A stretch of DNA of 64,000 nt from Amblyornis subalaris (lineage: Eukaryota > Chordata > Aves > Passeriformes > Ptilonorhynchidae), in the NCBI GenBank assembly GCA_018881555.1, contig JACAXG010000202.1:806001-870000 (forward strand), written 5' to 3'. The notes below the pieces were generated by a model. The model had not been told where the DNA came from. It was given only the letters and a program-made list of their open reading frames with translations, and did not search any database. Positions within the stretch are counted from its first letter, which is position 1. Every line of letters starts with the position of its first letter. Shown in pieces: positions 42,018 to 55,700 of the stretch. Position numbers and translations under genes: made by a program.

Positions 42018-45000
42018 GCTATGTCTGAAATGTAGTTCATTTGAGAAGAAAAAAGTCCTGAACATGCACTTATATTTACATGGAAAAAAGCCCAAACATG
42101 GTGTGAATTGACTTCCGAAATGTCTTTCTACAGGCAATAAGTATTAATTATTTAATGTAAGTTATGTTAGACGTTTGGAGTAAATGTGATAATATCTTAT
42201 GTTAATTTAAAGAACAGTGTAACTAAGTGTCTGGGAAGAGAGTGAAATTAGAAGATATTAGTGTATGTTTCTGAAATTCAGATTTCTATAGCTGAGTCTG
42301 TACTTGCTGGCATTGATCATTTGTCATGGCTATTGAAAACCTGGACAAGAACAAGAAATAGACCTTTCTTTGTAAATGGAACTTGGCAATAAAAATGGTG
42401 TTACTAAGAAAACTTCCTTCCCTTTCATGTTCTGTTGCTGCATTTGATGCACAAGGACATTCAAAAGCAGGGAAAAGCAAAATTTGCAGAACCTTGCTTT
42501 TGTTAAGAAGAACATTGTGTGTATGTGAATGTCAGGTATTTTAATCTTTAAGCCAGGGTAATTTGCATTGTGTGTGCAGGAAAGACATAGCATGAGAGGG
42601 AGCAGAAACAAGCCTGGAAGGGCAATGGAAAGTAGATGAGACCAAGGGTTAAGAGTGGCTGGGCAACATCTAAAATAGCTGTGAACCACTTTGAAAGTGC
42701 CTGTCATGTGATTTCTTCCCCAAATATATCCTTGNACCCTCTGCCTCTTCCTCTGGCGCATGTTGCCAACCAAGTTATTAGTTAGATTCTTGTTAATTAG
42801 CCTCTACATCTGTAGGAATTAATCACAGTCAATATACATTTCTTGGGAAATGTTATTTCTCTGATTAGTAATTGCTTGAGAAGCTTTCTTTGGAAGAGAT
42901 TCAATTACATTGTACCATCAAATAAGCAAGCTGGGTATTAGAGGTAGGAGACAACACTGTGATTTTCTATAAGATGCAAATATTAAAATATGGTGCATTG
43001 TGGAATATGAGCTTAAATCTGGTCCTGGCAGTCAAATTTTCTAAATTTTGCCAGTAATACTGCTTTAAGGATGCCAATTTTATAATTTGTGACCGGGAAG
43101 TTCCCTTCCTGCAAGTTTGAAACTGCTTTGTGGTTCTGTATCCTGATGCTTCAGAACTTCTGCAGGCTTTTGTCCTGTCATTTTTCCTGTGTTTCTGTAC
43201 TAAACCTTTCTAGACTTGGACATGAATCAGAATGAGTGTCTTGCCCTGCTTTTACTAATGATCAGAGAGGGAATGAAAGCACAGTTTTCAAGCCTTGACT
43301 CATTCTGACTGGGGTGAATATGAACTGGACAGAAATGCAGTGCTGCATTAGTCCATTGTTTTCTTCTCTTCAACTTCAACAGTCCTTTAGCAGGTAAATC
43401 CACATCTTTATCATTATCATTAACATAATTCCAGCATAGTTACATAAATAAGAAAGTGAAAATCTGTCAACATATGTCCTTGTCAAAGTAACTCTTGTCT
43501 AAGTAAAGATACAGCATTTGGAGATTGGTATCTTTTTTCTTTGACGCTTAACCTTTGCTTCTATATCAAGAAAGGAGTTCATTGGGATTTCATGGATGCA
43601 GCTGTTGGGGCAGAAGAAACTGCATTTCTATTCTGCCATTTTAGAGCTTGTGTGAAGACAAAAGCTGTATTGGTACTTTCTGGTAATCTTGAATATGTAA
43701 TGCATACAACTGGGAAGGAGAGATCACTGTTGATGTGAATGTATTCCCTCAAAATTCCATTGAATTTTAAACTGATGCTATTTATCTCTGTCAAATAAGA
43801 AGAGGAGGGAGTTGCAATACCTGGAGTTGAAAATCTCCAGTGCTAAAATTAGAAGAAAAGCTTCAGGCAAATGTTCACACACAGTTAAGGCAGTTGAGCT
43901 GATGGGGAGTAAGCCAGTCTGGTTGGATGGTGCTCAGTTGTGTGTCTGCTTTTAGCTCAAGGGTTTTACCAACAGCATATCTGCAAATATGCCTAGGTCT
44001 TAAAATTATTATTGATTTTTGGATGCCAGTACTCTAAAATGGATTTTATGAGGTGTATTAAGTTCCTTATTATTCGGACTTTAGATCTTTTGAAATAAGT
44101 TGAAAGCTCTTGCCTGTCCTCAGATACTCACTCTACAAAGTTGGGAATGTCCTTGTTGAATGGAAAATACTGATCTTGTCGTTCCATTCTCACTGCCNTG
44201 CCCCCAGATAAAGGTTTATATTTCACATAGGCCACAGTTTAATTTTTTTGGCCTGTTTGGATGACTGATAAGGACAGATGAATACTTGGGCTCAGTTTCT
44301 TAGTTCCACAACATTTTTCTCAGCTTTAGTATGGAATAAACATTGTGACACCGGATGGGAAAACAAGCTGTTATTTTACTGTAGAAATAAATTTTGTCTT
44401 CTAGTTAATTGGATAAGAAATCTTTGTGTAAATTTGTCCTCGTTTAGGGTTCATTTATTTGAAGCAGATTTAAGCAGCTGCTTGAAACTGCATGTTAATG
44501 GACNGGTGAGTCAAGGAGGGAAGTAGCCAGAGTGGGTCACCACTACAGAGGTGCTCAGAGCTGGCTCTCCCTCGGCAGCCAGAGCTACCAGAGGTAGAAA
44601 AGGAGTTTCTGAAGGAGAAGAGAGGCAGAATCACCATAATGTCTCAGGAAAAAGAATTTCAAGTCTGCAGAGGGAGGTAGGGTCTGCAAAGGACAAAAGT
44701 AGTCTTGCTCTTCCTAAGAGAACCTGATTGTAATTTGTGTGCACATACTTCTACCCTGCGTATCAGTGAAAATGCTCCATCCAGCCATCAACATTGAGAG
44801 GAATTTGTATGTGTCTTTCCTTAAACAAAAGCATCTCTCTTAACAGTAAATACACCTTACTAACCAGGACTAATTGGGAAATCATGGTTAAGGTGAGCAC
44901 TTCAACAGTTTTTGTAAATATCCAATTGTGAGTAAATTTACCTTCTGCTTTTATGAAGTAGAAGACAGGGGTTTTTGACTGGGGGATAAAAAAAGAACAC

Positions 45001-48000
45001 ACAGATTTTGATAAATCAGTGCAGTTGATCTTTGAAGAAAAAAGCCACTGTTTACCATGTCTGTTTCTTAGTGTATCTTCTATAGGCCACACTAAATAGA
45101 GGATTTTTTTTTCCTGTGCAGTGTTGTTTCATTCTCTGGTCTGTTACTCAGAATNTAGAAGTGTTGTGACTCACTGTTGATTCAGCACGTGAAATGNTTT
45201 GGTGGTTTTTTTTGTTACTGGTTTTTGTTTAAAACCTTTATGCTCTTTTTCTGGGAACAGGGAGTGCAGCATCACAAATGTAGGTAGCTCTGTTGTTCAG
45301 GTGGATCTGTTCCATGNAGCAGGTTAACTGTTTTAAGTCTGCATCCATCCTGGGACAGAAGAAATTGCACAAGGGGTTGTTGTAGCATATCTGGTGGGGC
45401 AGGTTGCTAATGAGTAAGAAGAAAAACATCAATAAAAACACTACGAAGTAAATTCAAAATCGTGCTGGTCTGCCACCCGAATGTTTCAGATTTGGAGTGA
45501 CTGCTGGTGTTCCAGCTGNAAGGGGAGGCTTAGGATCAAGTCAAGCAGCAGTTCCTTCTCCACTCTGCCCAGGTGTTTACAGAGAACGGTGCTTGCCTTG
45601 AATTACTTTGTGACACACATTATTTCAGAAAACTAGTGGAGTTATTCTCCTAAAAAAGAAGTTAGACATGTCTGTCAGCCATGTTCTCTACTCAAGCTGA
45701 ATTGAGTTTGAAAGGTTTTAGGGCACTATGCAGGTCTGCTGGGACTGGGTAGGACCCACTGCATCTGGGCTCTGTTGCTGTCTGCAGCTTGGTCTCTCCT
45801 GTCCTCCTAAGTGTTTACAAAGCATCAAAACAGTCAGTCATAGTTTAAAATAAACTTTAATGCCCTCTTCAGGGGAGAATTTTCAAGTAAGACAGTAATT
45901 AAATTTTAATTTTAATTTATTTTAACCTATTAGCATTCATTTGAAGATGGAACAAGTTAAATAAAAATAACTGAAAACAAAGCACCATTAAAAACAATGT
46001 AGTTGGACAGTAATCATCTAACTTTGTATTTGTTCCTCTATTTGATAAATCTGTTAGATGACTACAGTTTGGGATATGTTACGATTTGGGAATGCTATCT
46101 ATGCACATCTTGTGATTTATGTTTGATACTCTAAAATTAAATGAAATCAGTGTCTTACAGAGGCTCCAAATAAAGTCCCTTTGCTTTGTCTGACTCATGG
46201 TAGACTTTGTGGTTTCATTTTGGCTTCTCTCTGACAAGAAATTTGAAACCCTCTATAACTTCAATGTCTTGTTCCAGGTATTAAAATTTTGAAGGTGAAG
46301 GAATGAAAATAATAACCAATTTCAGAGGACAGGAGAAAAAAAAATCACTATGTAGTATTTTATGTGTAATCCTGGTCTCTGTTCAGGATACAAGTTACTT
46401 AACTGGTACTACAAAAAGCACATCATCTGTAAGAATACCAGATGTAAATGTCCATAGCCACACTTGTGTTTAAATCCTACTCTTTGTACACCACCACGTT
46501 ATCCTATGGAAACCCAGTTGCTGGTGTAAGAAGGGCGTAACTTAATTCCAGAGTTCTCAGGAACAAGATGTGAGCGGCTTTGCTTTGCTGCTTCTCCACC
46601 ATGCAGTTCACTTGAATTTGCTTATCACAGTTTATCAGCTTCAAGACTTTCCTGCCAAAGTGTAGTTTGTAACCACTGTCTGTTAGATAACTTGTAATTC
46701 TTACATAGCTGCCAGAATACTTTGGAGGGAAATAGGCTTGCTCGGCTCATTAAATTTTGGTTAAAACAGGTCTTGCAAGCTTCTTTATGAGTTTCTGAAC
46801 ACATCTTCAGATGAGATGTTTTGTGAGGGAGGGAAACTTCTCAAATTTTGTCAAACCACAGATCTCTTTGAACAACAGTCTTGGAGCTAAGCTTCCTCTG
46901 TTTTGTCTGAATCTGAAAAGAAAACCAGACCTGTTATGGGAAATCAGAGCTGACTTTAACTGTGTTTAGATCTGCTCACGTGGTGTGCACAGTGTTATCC
47001 TGGCATCAGCAGACTTCACCTGTGCTTTAGCTTAACAGGACGTTGGACAGGTCCTTCCTGTTCCTTAGTTCACCCTTTTAAAATATACTTATATCAAAGT
47101 TAGTGGTGCACTCGGGAAAGCGCTTTGACATTGATGTGAAGCGTTAATCTTTTTATTGCCTTGTCATAAAGAAATGTCATTAAAAGCATCATTCCAGTCT
47201 TAGTGCTTGCACCAGGTAATGTAGTTCCTGGTAAATACCTCTTAACTTTCAACGCAAATAACTTTTGGGTTTTTGTTTGCACCGTAACTCTGAGTCATCT
47301 GAACAACTTCAAAATGTTAAGAAAAAAAGTCTTTCTCCTAGCTTCTAGGGTTGTGTGATTTAAGATTTGGTCATAAATTGCAATAGTTCGTTATTGTCCA
47401 GTCTGATTAATTCAGAGGAATAGGTTTGATGTTTGAAAGGAAGCTGGTTTATTTTTATTTAGAAGGTGGGGGGGGGAGGAAAACAGTATGTTTAGAACCT
47501 TTTCCATCTTTCCTGCTTCATAGTAATGATAGTAAGGAAATTATTAATCCTCTTAGAAGTCAAACTGAATGTATGAGTCAGAATGTGGAAACTGTTTTGT
47601 GTCTGTATATGGGCTAAAAGAAATATGAAACTCAAGAAAGAAAAGTAAATTCCTAAGAAAAGCAAGGTAGTGTGAAAAGTTTGCCTTCAGTTTAACCATA
47701 GCAGTATGATACACAGACCATCTCTGCAAAAGCCTCAGGTATTAGCTGCGCAATTAGATTGAAAAAAATTTGCAAAAATGGCACCATTTAAGACATGACA
47801 GTTCAAAGGCAGAGTCACTAGAAAGCAACATGTGAACACTTTTCATCTTCAGTGGCTGTCATATGTCTTATCTGAAACTGATGGGAAATGTAATCTGAAA
47901 TAATGTGGAGGTGTTGGTATAGGGGAGTACATGTTCCCTTTTGCTGTCTTTGAATTGGGACTGTGACAAACTTTCCTCCTTTGCTCCATTAGAGGGAAGT

Positions 48001-48696
48001 GTTAAGCGTTGGTGATCAGGAAGAAATCCTTAACTGCTGAGAATTGTCAGTAACAGCACTGAAAGCAAGGTATCTGTAAGAACCCCTAACAAAGGTCAAA
48101 TACAATATAGAACTGTTCATCAGAATAACTGAACAATCCCACTTGGTCTGTCAGTTGTGCAGAGTATCTGTCAAAGACCATGGGAAGCTTGGTTTCTGTA
48201 CAATTTTTCATAGGGAGCCTTTTCTGTTAGAAAAAGCTTTATTAAGAAGTAGCCAAGAACAACTGGAGCGGGAATAGAAAGTCTTGATACAGAAAGAGAG
48301 AGAATTCCTTGTAAAGCATTTTTTAGCTATCCTGAAATGAAAAACCAGAAGTGGCCAGCAGTCCAGGTCCTATAACACACTATAACAGTGAGACTTAACC
48401 AAGACTCACTCATTAATTTTTTTCTTATAACAATAAATTAAACATTACCCTGAGTGAATGAAGGGAATGTATCTGAGGGAAACTAATCTGATGACTTCTC
48501 AGTATTTTCAAGAAAACAAATGCAGAAGTCATCACGGCCTGGTGCTAGAATGTACCCTTGTCTCGTTGGCAGGGTTTCCTCAGCTCCCTGGTTGATAATG
48601 TACCATTCATTTTGGAAGCTGAAATTTCTGGGTAGTCCTGTGACTAACCTTGTTAATGTGAAACACTTAATGATGTATTCTTTCTTGATTACTTAC

Positions 48697-48778
48697 TGAC
48701 TCTGAGCTGGATAACCAGAAGTTGATTGAAAAACTTCTCATTCTCCACCATGATATTGCACAGATGTCCCTGCTCACA
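48697..48778 (-). other. Exon-like segment on the minus strand downstream of CLEC16A
   Basis: On the minus strand a TTGTGTTTTCAG acceptor and a GTCA/GTAAGT donor enclose 82 bases. One frame reads CEQGHLCNIMVENEKFF then NQLLVIQLRV; a second frame is also open. Joining to the strong acceptor ending at 46913 adds NSDKTEEA and a stop at 46887. No family recognised. Confidence 0.25.
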
Positions 48779-50319
48779 CTGAAAACACAATAAAGAACCA
48801 GATGTGAATTATGAGTCAAAGTGTGTTACAATGAGGTTACAGTCTGTAGTGATGACTTGTGTGTAGGGTCAGGTGCGTGACTCGAGTGCAAGGTACTGGC
48901 ATTGTTTCCTTGATAAGGAAAGCCCATCATAGGCTAATGGCACAAAATTGTACATGAAGTCTGTGAATGACTCAAGAACTGAACCCAAAGCAGCTGCCTT
49001 TACTGATGGCTGGTTTGAATTTCCAGTGGCAAGAGATATTATGTGTAATATCTGATGTTAAAATACATCTTCTAGACAAGATCTTTTTTCTAGTACATAT
49101 GAGGAAATTTTTCCGTGTAATTCTAGTCCTTAGAGTAATATGATGACTAAATAGATGTTTTAAGAAAAGTAATAGGACAAACCCAGAGTGATTGTTCAGC
49201 CAGTCTGGATGAGAATCATCTGGAATATTGCCTCAGCTGTCAACAAGAATTGATTGAAGAGCAGTTTTTCATGGTTTGGTTACATGTGAACTATCTAAAC
49301 CAACAAATTTTTGGGGACACTAAATGAACAAACTCTGATTTCAAGCTTTTTTATGGATAAAATGAGAATGAAAAAAATTTTAAGATTTTTTAGTGGGAAT
49401 ATTTAATTCATAAGTGCATTAAAAAATTCCCATGCAGGCCTTCCTTAGCCAGAATTACTAGAAATCTTGCAAGAAGTTTTCTGTTGTGTCCAAGCAAGCA
49501 CAGACGCAAGGTGTCTTTCAGAGTTCGGTAGGATGCACTTTTCCTCTGAAGAGCCATTTCAGGGGAAAGGTAGCAGACAGACAGACAGATTTAGTGCTGA
49601 CTAGGGACTTGTCAGTGTTAGCTCTTGTTATTCTGCTTTACCCGTGGAGCTGTGATGTTTCTGAATTGCTTCTAGATTAAGGAAACAATAGGAAAGAAAA
49701 CCGCAGTATTTCTCAACTCTCAGAAATAAAGTTCCACAAATAGGCAATTTTCAAACATTGCAGTGCAAATACTCTGCCTTTGCCCATGTTTGAGATATGC
49801 CTCAGGCTGTCTCTTTTCATTCACTGAGGATTTGTTGCCTGCCACAGAGCAGCATGTTTGGTGTGGTCCAGCCATACTGGAACTGCAGAACCACATTCCA
49901 GTTTCCATGGTATGATTGCTGGCCTCCTATGTAAGATCCAGGTGCAAGATTTTTGTGGGAACATTAATTTTAACAATTTTATTAATAGAGACTATATACT
50001 TGTGTTTATATTAGTGCACTAACTTGAATAACACTTATATTTATGCCTGGGGGTTGTGTATCATTTGGTGCACAGGATTACAGCTTGCAGGAAAATCTGC
50101 GCAGCTGCTTCCAGTAAAAATACTGGTGTTTTTTAACCCCAGATTAATAAGGATGAGCATCAGTACATGTGTACATATGGACTCAAGAATGTTCTCTTTG
50201 TATCTCTGACTCCATGTTAATTCAACAAGAGCTACAGTAGAAAGCCAAGAGAGGAAGTAGAGTATTACCTGGTGCAGGTGTTTGGTACAGAACACCACTG
50301 GCCTGGTTCTACTTCTTAC

Positions 50320-50477
50320 TGTAGAATGGAGACCTGCTGGACCNCTCTGAGCCTGTTCTGCCTGCACAGATGCTCGAATCTGGTTGGTTTTCCTTTTTAT
50401 GTTCCAGCTTCTCTAGGATGTGGTTAATTCTACAATGGTGCAGTGTGGCTACAGGGGCAATTACTGTTTGTGTGAAA
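50320..50477 (-). other. Exon-like segment on the minus strand downstream of CLEC16A
   Basis: On the minus strand a CATTTCTCTCCAG acceptor and an ACA/GTAAGA donor enclose 158 bases with a single open frame of 52 codons (FTQTVIAPVATLHHCRINH onwards; one N). Its end phase does not join in frame to the segment at 48697-48778, so if both are real another exon must lie between them. Confidence 0.2.
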
Positions 50478-52761
50478 CTGGAGAGAAATGGGTGGTTAAG
50501 TCTGCCTCAGATGTAATTAAGTCTGAAATGTCTCAGTGGTCACATTAGAAACACTAATTTTAAGCTCTCTTATTGGTTTAGGCCATAGCCATTTGTTACA
50601 TAAAGAGGCAAAGCAATTTTTTTTTGTCCTCCAAATGATTTTCTGTGGGAATATGAAAAAAACAGGGTTCTTCAAAGCATCAAGACAGTAATACCCACTA
50701 CAGACTCCTTGGCCTGCCAAAATAAATGAGTTAAGAAACCTCAAACCATTTTTTTGAATGGAAAAAAATATCTAATCATCCTTTTTTGTCCATTGGTGAA
50801 ACAAAGCAAGCTCATCCTTTGGGTGACTATTTCACTATCTGTGGTCCAGAGATGGACTTTTAATGTCAAGTTAGTCATGCAAAAGCTTAAATTGCTTACT
50901 CTCAGGAGTGTGTCATTTCAATATATTTTTCCTTGCAGAAAATTATTTAAGAAGTCATTTGCTCCTGCCTTTATCTTGTAAGTTTCTGTGTCCTTGTATA
51001 CATTGATGCAATTCATTTTGGGTTGCATGTGTTTCAACTAGTTTTGATTAAATGAGATGGATTTGAAAGTACAGAAACATAAAATATACCAGATGTGGAA
51101 AAAAAAGAAGGTAGAAGTAGCTAATATGAAATTGCTGATAAGAGTGTTTTTGCAATGCTCAGTCCACTAGTGAGAACAAATTAAACAACAGACACAAATT
51201 TAGGTTAAATAGGTGAAACTGTCCAGAACTAAAATACCATAACTTTTATATTTTGAAGGGGGGCCAGAGCAGGGGAGAAGTCTGATTTATGCATTCCTGG
51301 CCTTTGGACACCTTTGGACACTGTGCTTATGTGTTAGAAGTTTGCTGGTTCCCATCACAAAATACATGTTTTGGGCTGTCAGCAGAGTGCAGAATGTGTA
51401 TAAAGACATTTAAAACTGACCCACTGCACTATGGAATTCCTGTGAAGGAATGGCCTTGCACATGCTGGTCTGCCAGACCAGAGTAGATGCAGATGCAGTG
51501 CTTTTGCTTTTGTTGAGAAGCCTGGGCATGTTTGTGAAGTGTTTAAGAATTCCTCAGCTTGGAATCATTCCTTGACAGACTGCAGGAAACCTACGGGTAA
51601 AGAGACTATTTCTGAGAAATAGAAACTGAGCTTCTCCCTTCCAGGCAGGCAAACAGAAAGAAAAGTGAAACTGTCGTCGTCCCTTCAGGGATTTCAACGA
51701 GTTGGTAGTAAACAGCAGTTTGAATTGCTCCCCGAGTTCGAACTCTGATCTGGCTCCCCTTCAACAGCTGCGTATTTAATTCTTCCACCTCTGGCTCCCT
51801 GCTAATGCAGCTACACCAGGTGAGGACCAGGAACACAGGAGTCAACAGGTGCTGAAAGGCCTGTCTGCAGACTGGGCTCTTGCATGCCCACCACTGAAAC
51901 AGGTGTGTCATTTCAAAGTTAGCTCAGTTCAAAGTTGGATTTTTTCTTAAACCACCCAAGAAAATGTATTAAAACATATATTCTTTTTTAATGTGGTGTT
52001 TGAATTCCTTACAAACTAGACAGAGACCTTTTATCTTTGCTAGCTTTGAACCTTGGTGGGTTATGCTGATGCAAACTTTGTCTGATGCAATTGAATAGTC
52101 TAATTCCCCCTGCCTTGCAGCCTTTGCGGAAGTTACTTTCACTTTTATATGACACTACATGCTGATGTGGTGATACCAAAATGTTCATTTAACACGTTAT
52201 GGAATTAAGCCGAAGTATCATAAACAGAATTGAGTTAGTAGTAGTCCATCTAAAAGAAAGACAGCCCTACAAAGGTGTCTGTAAAGCCCTATAGGATCTG
52301 TAATCTAACAAATACCTTAGAGAGATTAATCTCTCAGATGGTGGTGGCTTCTGTTTCCCTTCTTTCCCCTGGCAAAACTAAATAAACTACTGAATATACT
52401 TCTAAGAAGACAGCACTACTGAAAGAGTAAGAGTTAGATGGCAAGTAAAATGAATGATAAATAAGCAGGAAGGTGTAAGAGACACATTCAATAACAGCAA
52501 GTCAGGAGCTGTGTCTAGAAGGCTGGCCCTGGAGTTATTAATTTCCAGAGTGTTCTGCACACCTGTGCCATTGCTTTTCCCATAGTTCCCCTGTGGATCC
52601 CTCACACGGTTCCTCAAAGCCTCTGACAAGTTTGAGTGACAGGACAGGGTGTGGGGCTTCTTGCTTTGTTTTCCACTCACCCTGTCTCCACTGGGTTAAC
52701 TTCCTGAATTTGGCACAATAGCATCAAAGACTTCATGGAAGAAAGTTTAAGGAATGAGAGA

Positions 52762-52785
52762 TTTTTTTTCTTTTTTTTTTTTTTT
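52762..52785 (+). repeat. Poly-T tract
   Basis: Eight T, one C, then fifteen T. It could be the A-tail of an old minus-strand retroposed sequence, but no body is recognisable. Confidence 0.7.
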
Positions 52786-55700
52786 GATTAAGAACTAGAC
52801 TGATTGCAAGGAAAAATAGTATTTGGGGTTGTTTTTCTGGAAATTTTCATACGAGTGCCTGCCATCAGATGACTGAATGAGCATTCACTCAGCTGATGAG
52901 TCAAATTAAAGACATGTCAACAGCGTAACCTCCAGAAGTTGAGAGAAGAGCAATTTTAGCTATTGAGAGAGTTTAGATGACAAATATTTGAGGAATCTAA
53001 CAGACAGATATGTTAGTAGTCATTCAGTATCGTCCCCTTTCCATCAGTACAAAGCTTTTTGAAAAATGAAACAGCAAGGCAAAGGAAGCCAACTGAAGTC
53101 TGAAGCCAGAAAACAGCTGTTGAAGCTTTTTAGAAAACAACCCTTTGATACTGCTGGCATCCCTGAGCTGTTCTCTGCAGCTTTCTTGCTGATCGCCATC
53201 TCACTTTAGCTGTTTGGTCTTCTGCTGTCTCACTTCTGTTTAGCTTTGACGTGGTTTTACAGAAAGGATTTAATCCTAAAACCAAAAAGTACTTGGAGCA
53301 AGTGGGCACTATCACTTTGATACAGATCTGCTTGTCTTTTGCCTCTTCTCCACCCTGGGGCTGTTCTGCCTGCTTGGGTGGGACACTACTTGTACAGCAC
53401 CTGCACTGGCCTGTGATGGTTTGGGGTCTTAGGCCTGCTCTAAGAAACAGTGCTCTGAGTGATCAAGTGGGAGGGGGTAGGATGGAATGGAGAAGAATGG
53501 AACTTTCATTTCTCTCTGGTTTTTTGCAGGTTCATGGGTGTGAATTGACAATGGTCTGGAGCAGAAACACAGGAAAGGGAGAGGACACAGTGAGGGAACT
53601 GTGGACTTCAGGGCGAACAAGGGAGGAAGCAGAACAGTAGGAAAAAAAAAGACAACGTCTTAGTGAGATACACCAGCCAGAATCTGCAGATTAGTGTTGG
53701 AAGCGTCCTCCTGTATGATCAACGTGTCCAGAAAAGGGAGAAACAGGTGTTTATGTCCAACATGCTTTCTTTGAGTCCAACACACTCAGATAGGTCTCAG
53801 CATTCTTGGGAGAGAATGCATTGGATGTACAACTTTGAGCACTGAAGGGAAAGGCTTAATAGCAGTGGGAATAGTTAAACATAATAAATTCCCTTCTAGG
53901 AGAAGAATTCATTCAGCTTCTTACCCAGGAAATGTTCATTTATGCTGTTTGCTCAGGCAGGCACCTCCTGAGGGCACAGTTTCAGCTGACCCATGTAACC
54001 AATCACATGCCATTCTCTGACAGCACTTGTTCTTTATCAGCCCATTAAGTGTGGGCTTTCAGCCAGTGAAAACATTGGATATTTGGCAAAGCATTTATAA
54101 TTAGTAAATGTTGTGGCAGAATAATGGAATCTGAGGTCTCAGAAACCATGAAATGTGTCCGTTTCCAGCCAATAATCCCATGGAGACAACAAAATGGAAA
54201 GTGAAGAATACCAAATTGAAGGAGGCAGTATGCAGTGTTTGGATTTACTGCAGAGTATCTTTCAGCAATCCAGACTCTTTCCAGAGTTGGACAGTGCCTG
54301 AAGACTTTGCAGAGAAGGAGGTCTTCTCCCCCTGCCTTGCCTGTGTTTAACAGGCATTGCCATGCCATCTTGCATGTACCATTTGTTCCTTCCCAGTGCA
54401 GAAAACTTTTTGGGCTTTGACAAGAGGTGCACTTAGGGAACACATTTTCATAATCTGAAAACTGTTGGATATTGAGGACACAGTCATACTGTTGGGAAGG
54501 GAGGCTGACAGAGGCTTGAAGTACACTCCCTCTAGGTGTGGCTGTGCAGATTTCTACTCAGTCTCACCATTTATAAAGCGGGAATCTCCTTCATTTATTT
54601 TGGCTGATGATCTAGGATGTTTGTGGCCAGCCATCAGCCACTTTCTGCTCTCAGGCAGGGGTATCAAGAGATCGCCACTTTCTGTCAACCATGTTTTTTG
54701 TTTTCCCCTCTCTTGGCATGCATTTAACAAGCTTGATTTGGCATCTTCCATGTCTTGCAGTCTGTTTCCTAAGTACTGGCTTCCCAGCTTTTGACATTTT
54801 CTGGCTAGATGTCATCTTCCCATAGCAGAAATTCTTCTCCCCTCACATCACTGTCCATTTGGTATTGAGAGCCAACCTGTACAACTCGGATTAAAAGCTT
54901 TTTGCACTCAAATTGAAGAGTCTGAAGATTAAGTCTTCCAGTGGTTCAATTCATTAAGACCAAGTGGGTTGGCAGTGTTTGAGATTTGGTTTATTTTATA
55001 CTTTTTCTAGAAGGGTGCTGAGGTGAGGACTTTGTCTGTGAACTTGTTTACTAGCAAATAGTGCTCCTGTGACTGCGATGAGGGAGGTAATCTGCCTGAA
55101 CTCTAACTGGAAGAAATAATGTTCCGAAATACTTAATTTCTTCTTTCTTTGCCAAACATTTTTGTTACAGAGCCACATGAGCTTTACTGCTGGCACAAGA
55201 GAATGGAGGGGAGGGAGGGACAGGCACAGGACCACAGCATCCAGTCTGAAATTCACTTAAAGTTCCATGAAATGTCACTCAAAACTCTCAGCATGTCCTA
55301 GGCCGAGTGCCAGGCACGTGCTTTCTCTGAGCTACCATCTTTGCTGCTACTGCTCTCTGCTGCCTTCTTATCTCTATAGTAAAGACTGTCATTCACTTTG
55401 TGACTCCTGCATCACAGTCTGGTTTAAAGGAAGCCCTTCAGGGCTATGATTTAGTAGTTGTGAGGACTTGGTATGTGCAGCAGAACTGTGGGCTGTAGCC
55501 TCCCTTTTTTTTTATCTATTATACAAGTACCTGCGTACAAAGGAACAGGATTACTTCTGTTCTTAGTCTGAAGTGCTGAGTGAAGGGTGCTGAGCAGATC
55601 TGTGGGATTTGCACTGAGGGATCAAAACTGTATTTGCAAGCAGTCCTTAATGGCATGATGACAGTATCCTTCCCATTTAAAATAAGGGCTCAGAACATAT

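Noticed and set aside
42330..42773. 147-codon open frame on the minus strand, the longest here
   Set aside because: Low-complexity hydrophobic and basic mix, contains an N, no homology recognised and no flanking gene signals.
44163..44223. Minus-strand segment reading MERQDQYFPFNKDIPNFVE before a GTGAGT donor
   Set aside because: Protein-like, but the upstream acceptor lacks a pyrimidine tract and includes an N. Too weak alone.
45238..45441. 67-codon cysteine-containing frame on the minus strand with a hydrophobic start and a nearby TTTTCTTCTTACTCATTAG acceptor
   Set aside because: Looks like a small secreted protein at first sight, but has one N, no donor, no promoter and no recognised family.
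46497..46710. 68-codon open frame on the minus strand (QVNCMVEKQQSKAAHILFL and flanks)
   Set aside because: Its phase does not fit the neighbouring exon-like segments, and open frames of this size occur often by chance in 64 kb.
51606..51911. 101-codon minus-strand frame with a hydrophobic stretch resembling a signal peptide; also an A-box/B-box-like pair (GTTGGTAG, GTTCGAA)
   Set aside because: No splice donor or homologue recognised for the frame. The tRNA-like boxes do not fold into a cloverleaf because the T-stem does not pair.
54045..54443. 132-codon open frame on the minus strand, with open frames on the other strand too
   Set aside because: Open frames on both strands over the same interval and no recognisable product.
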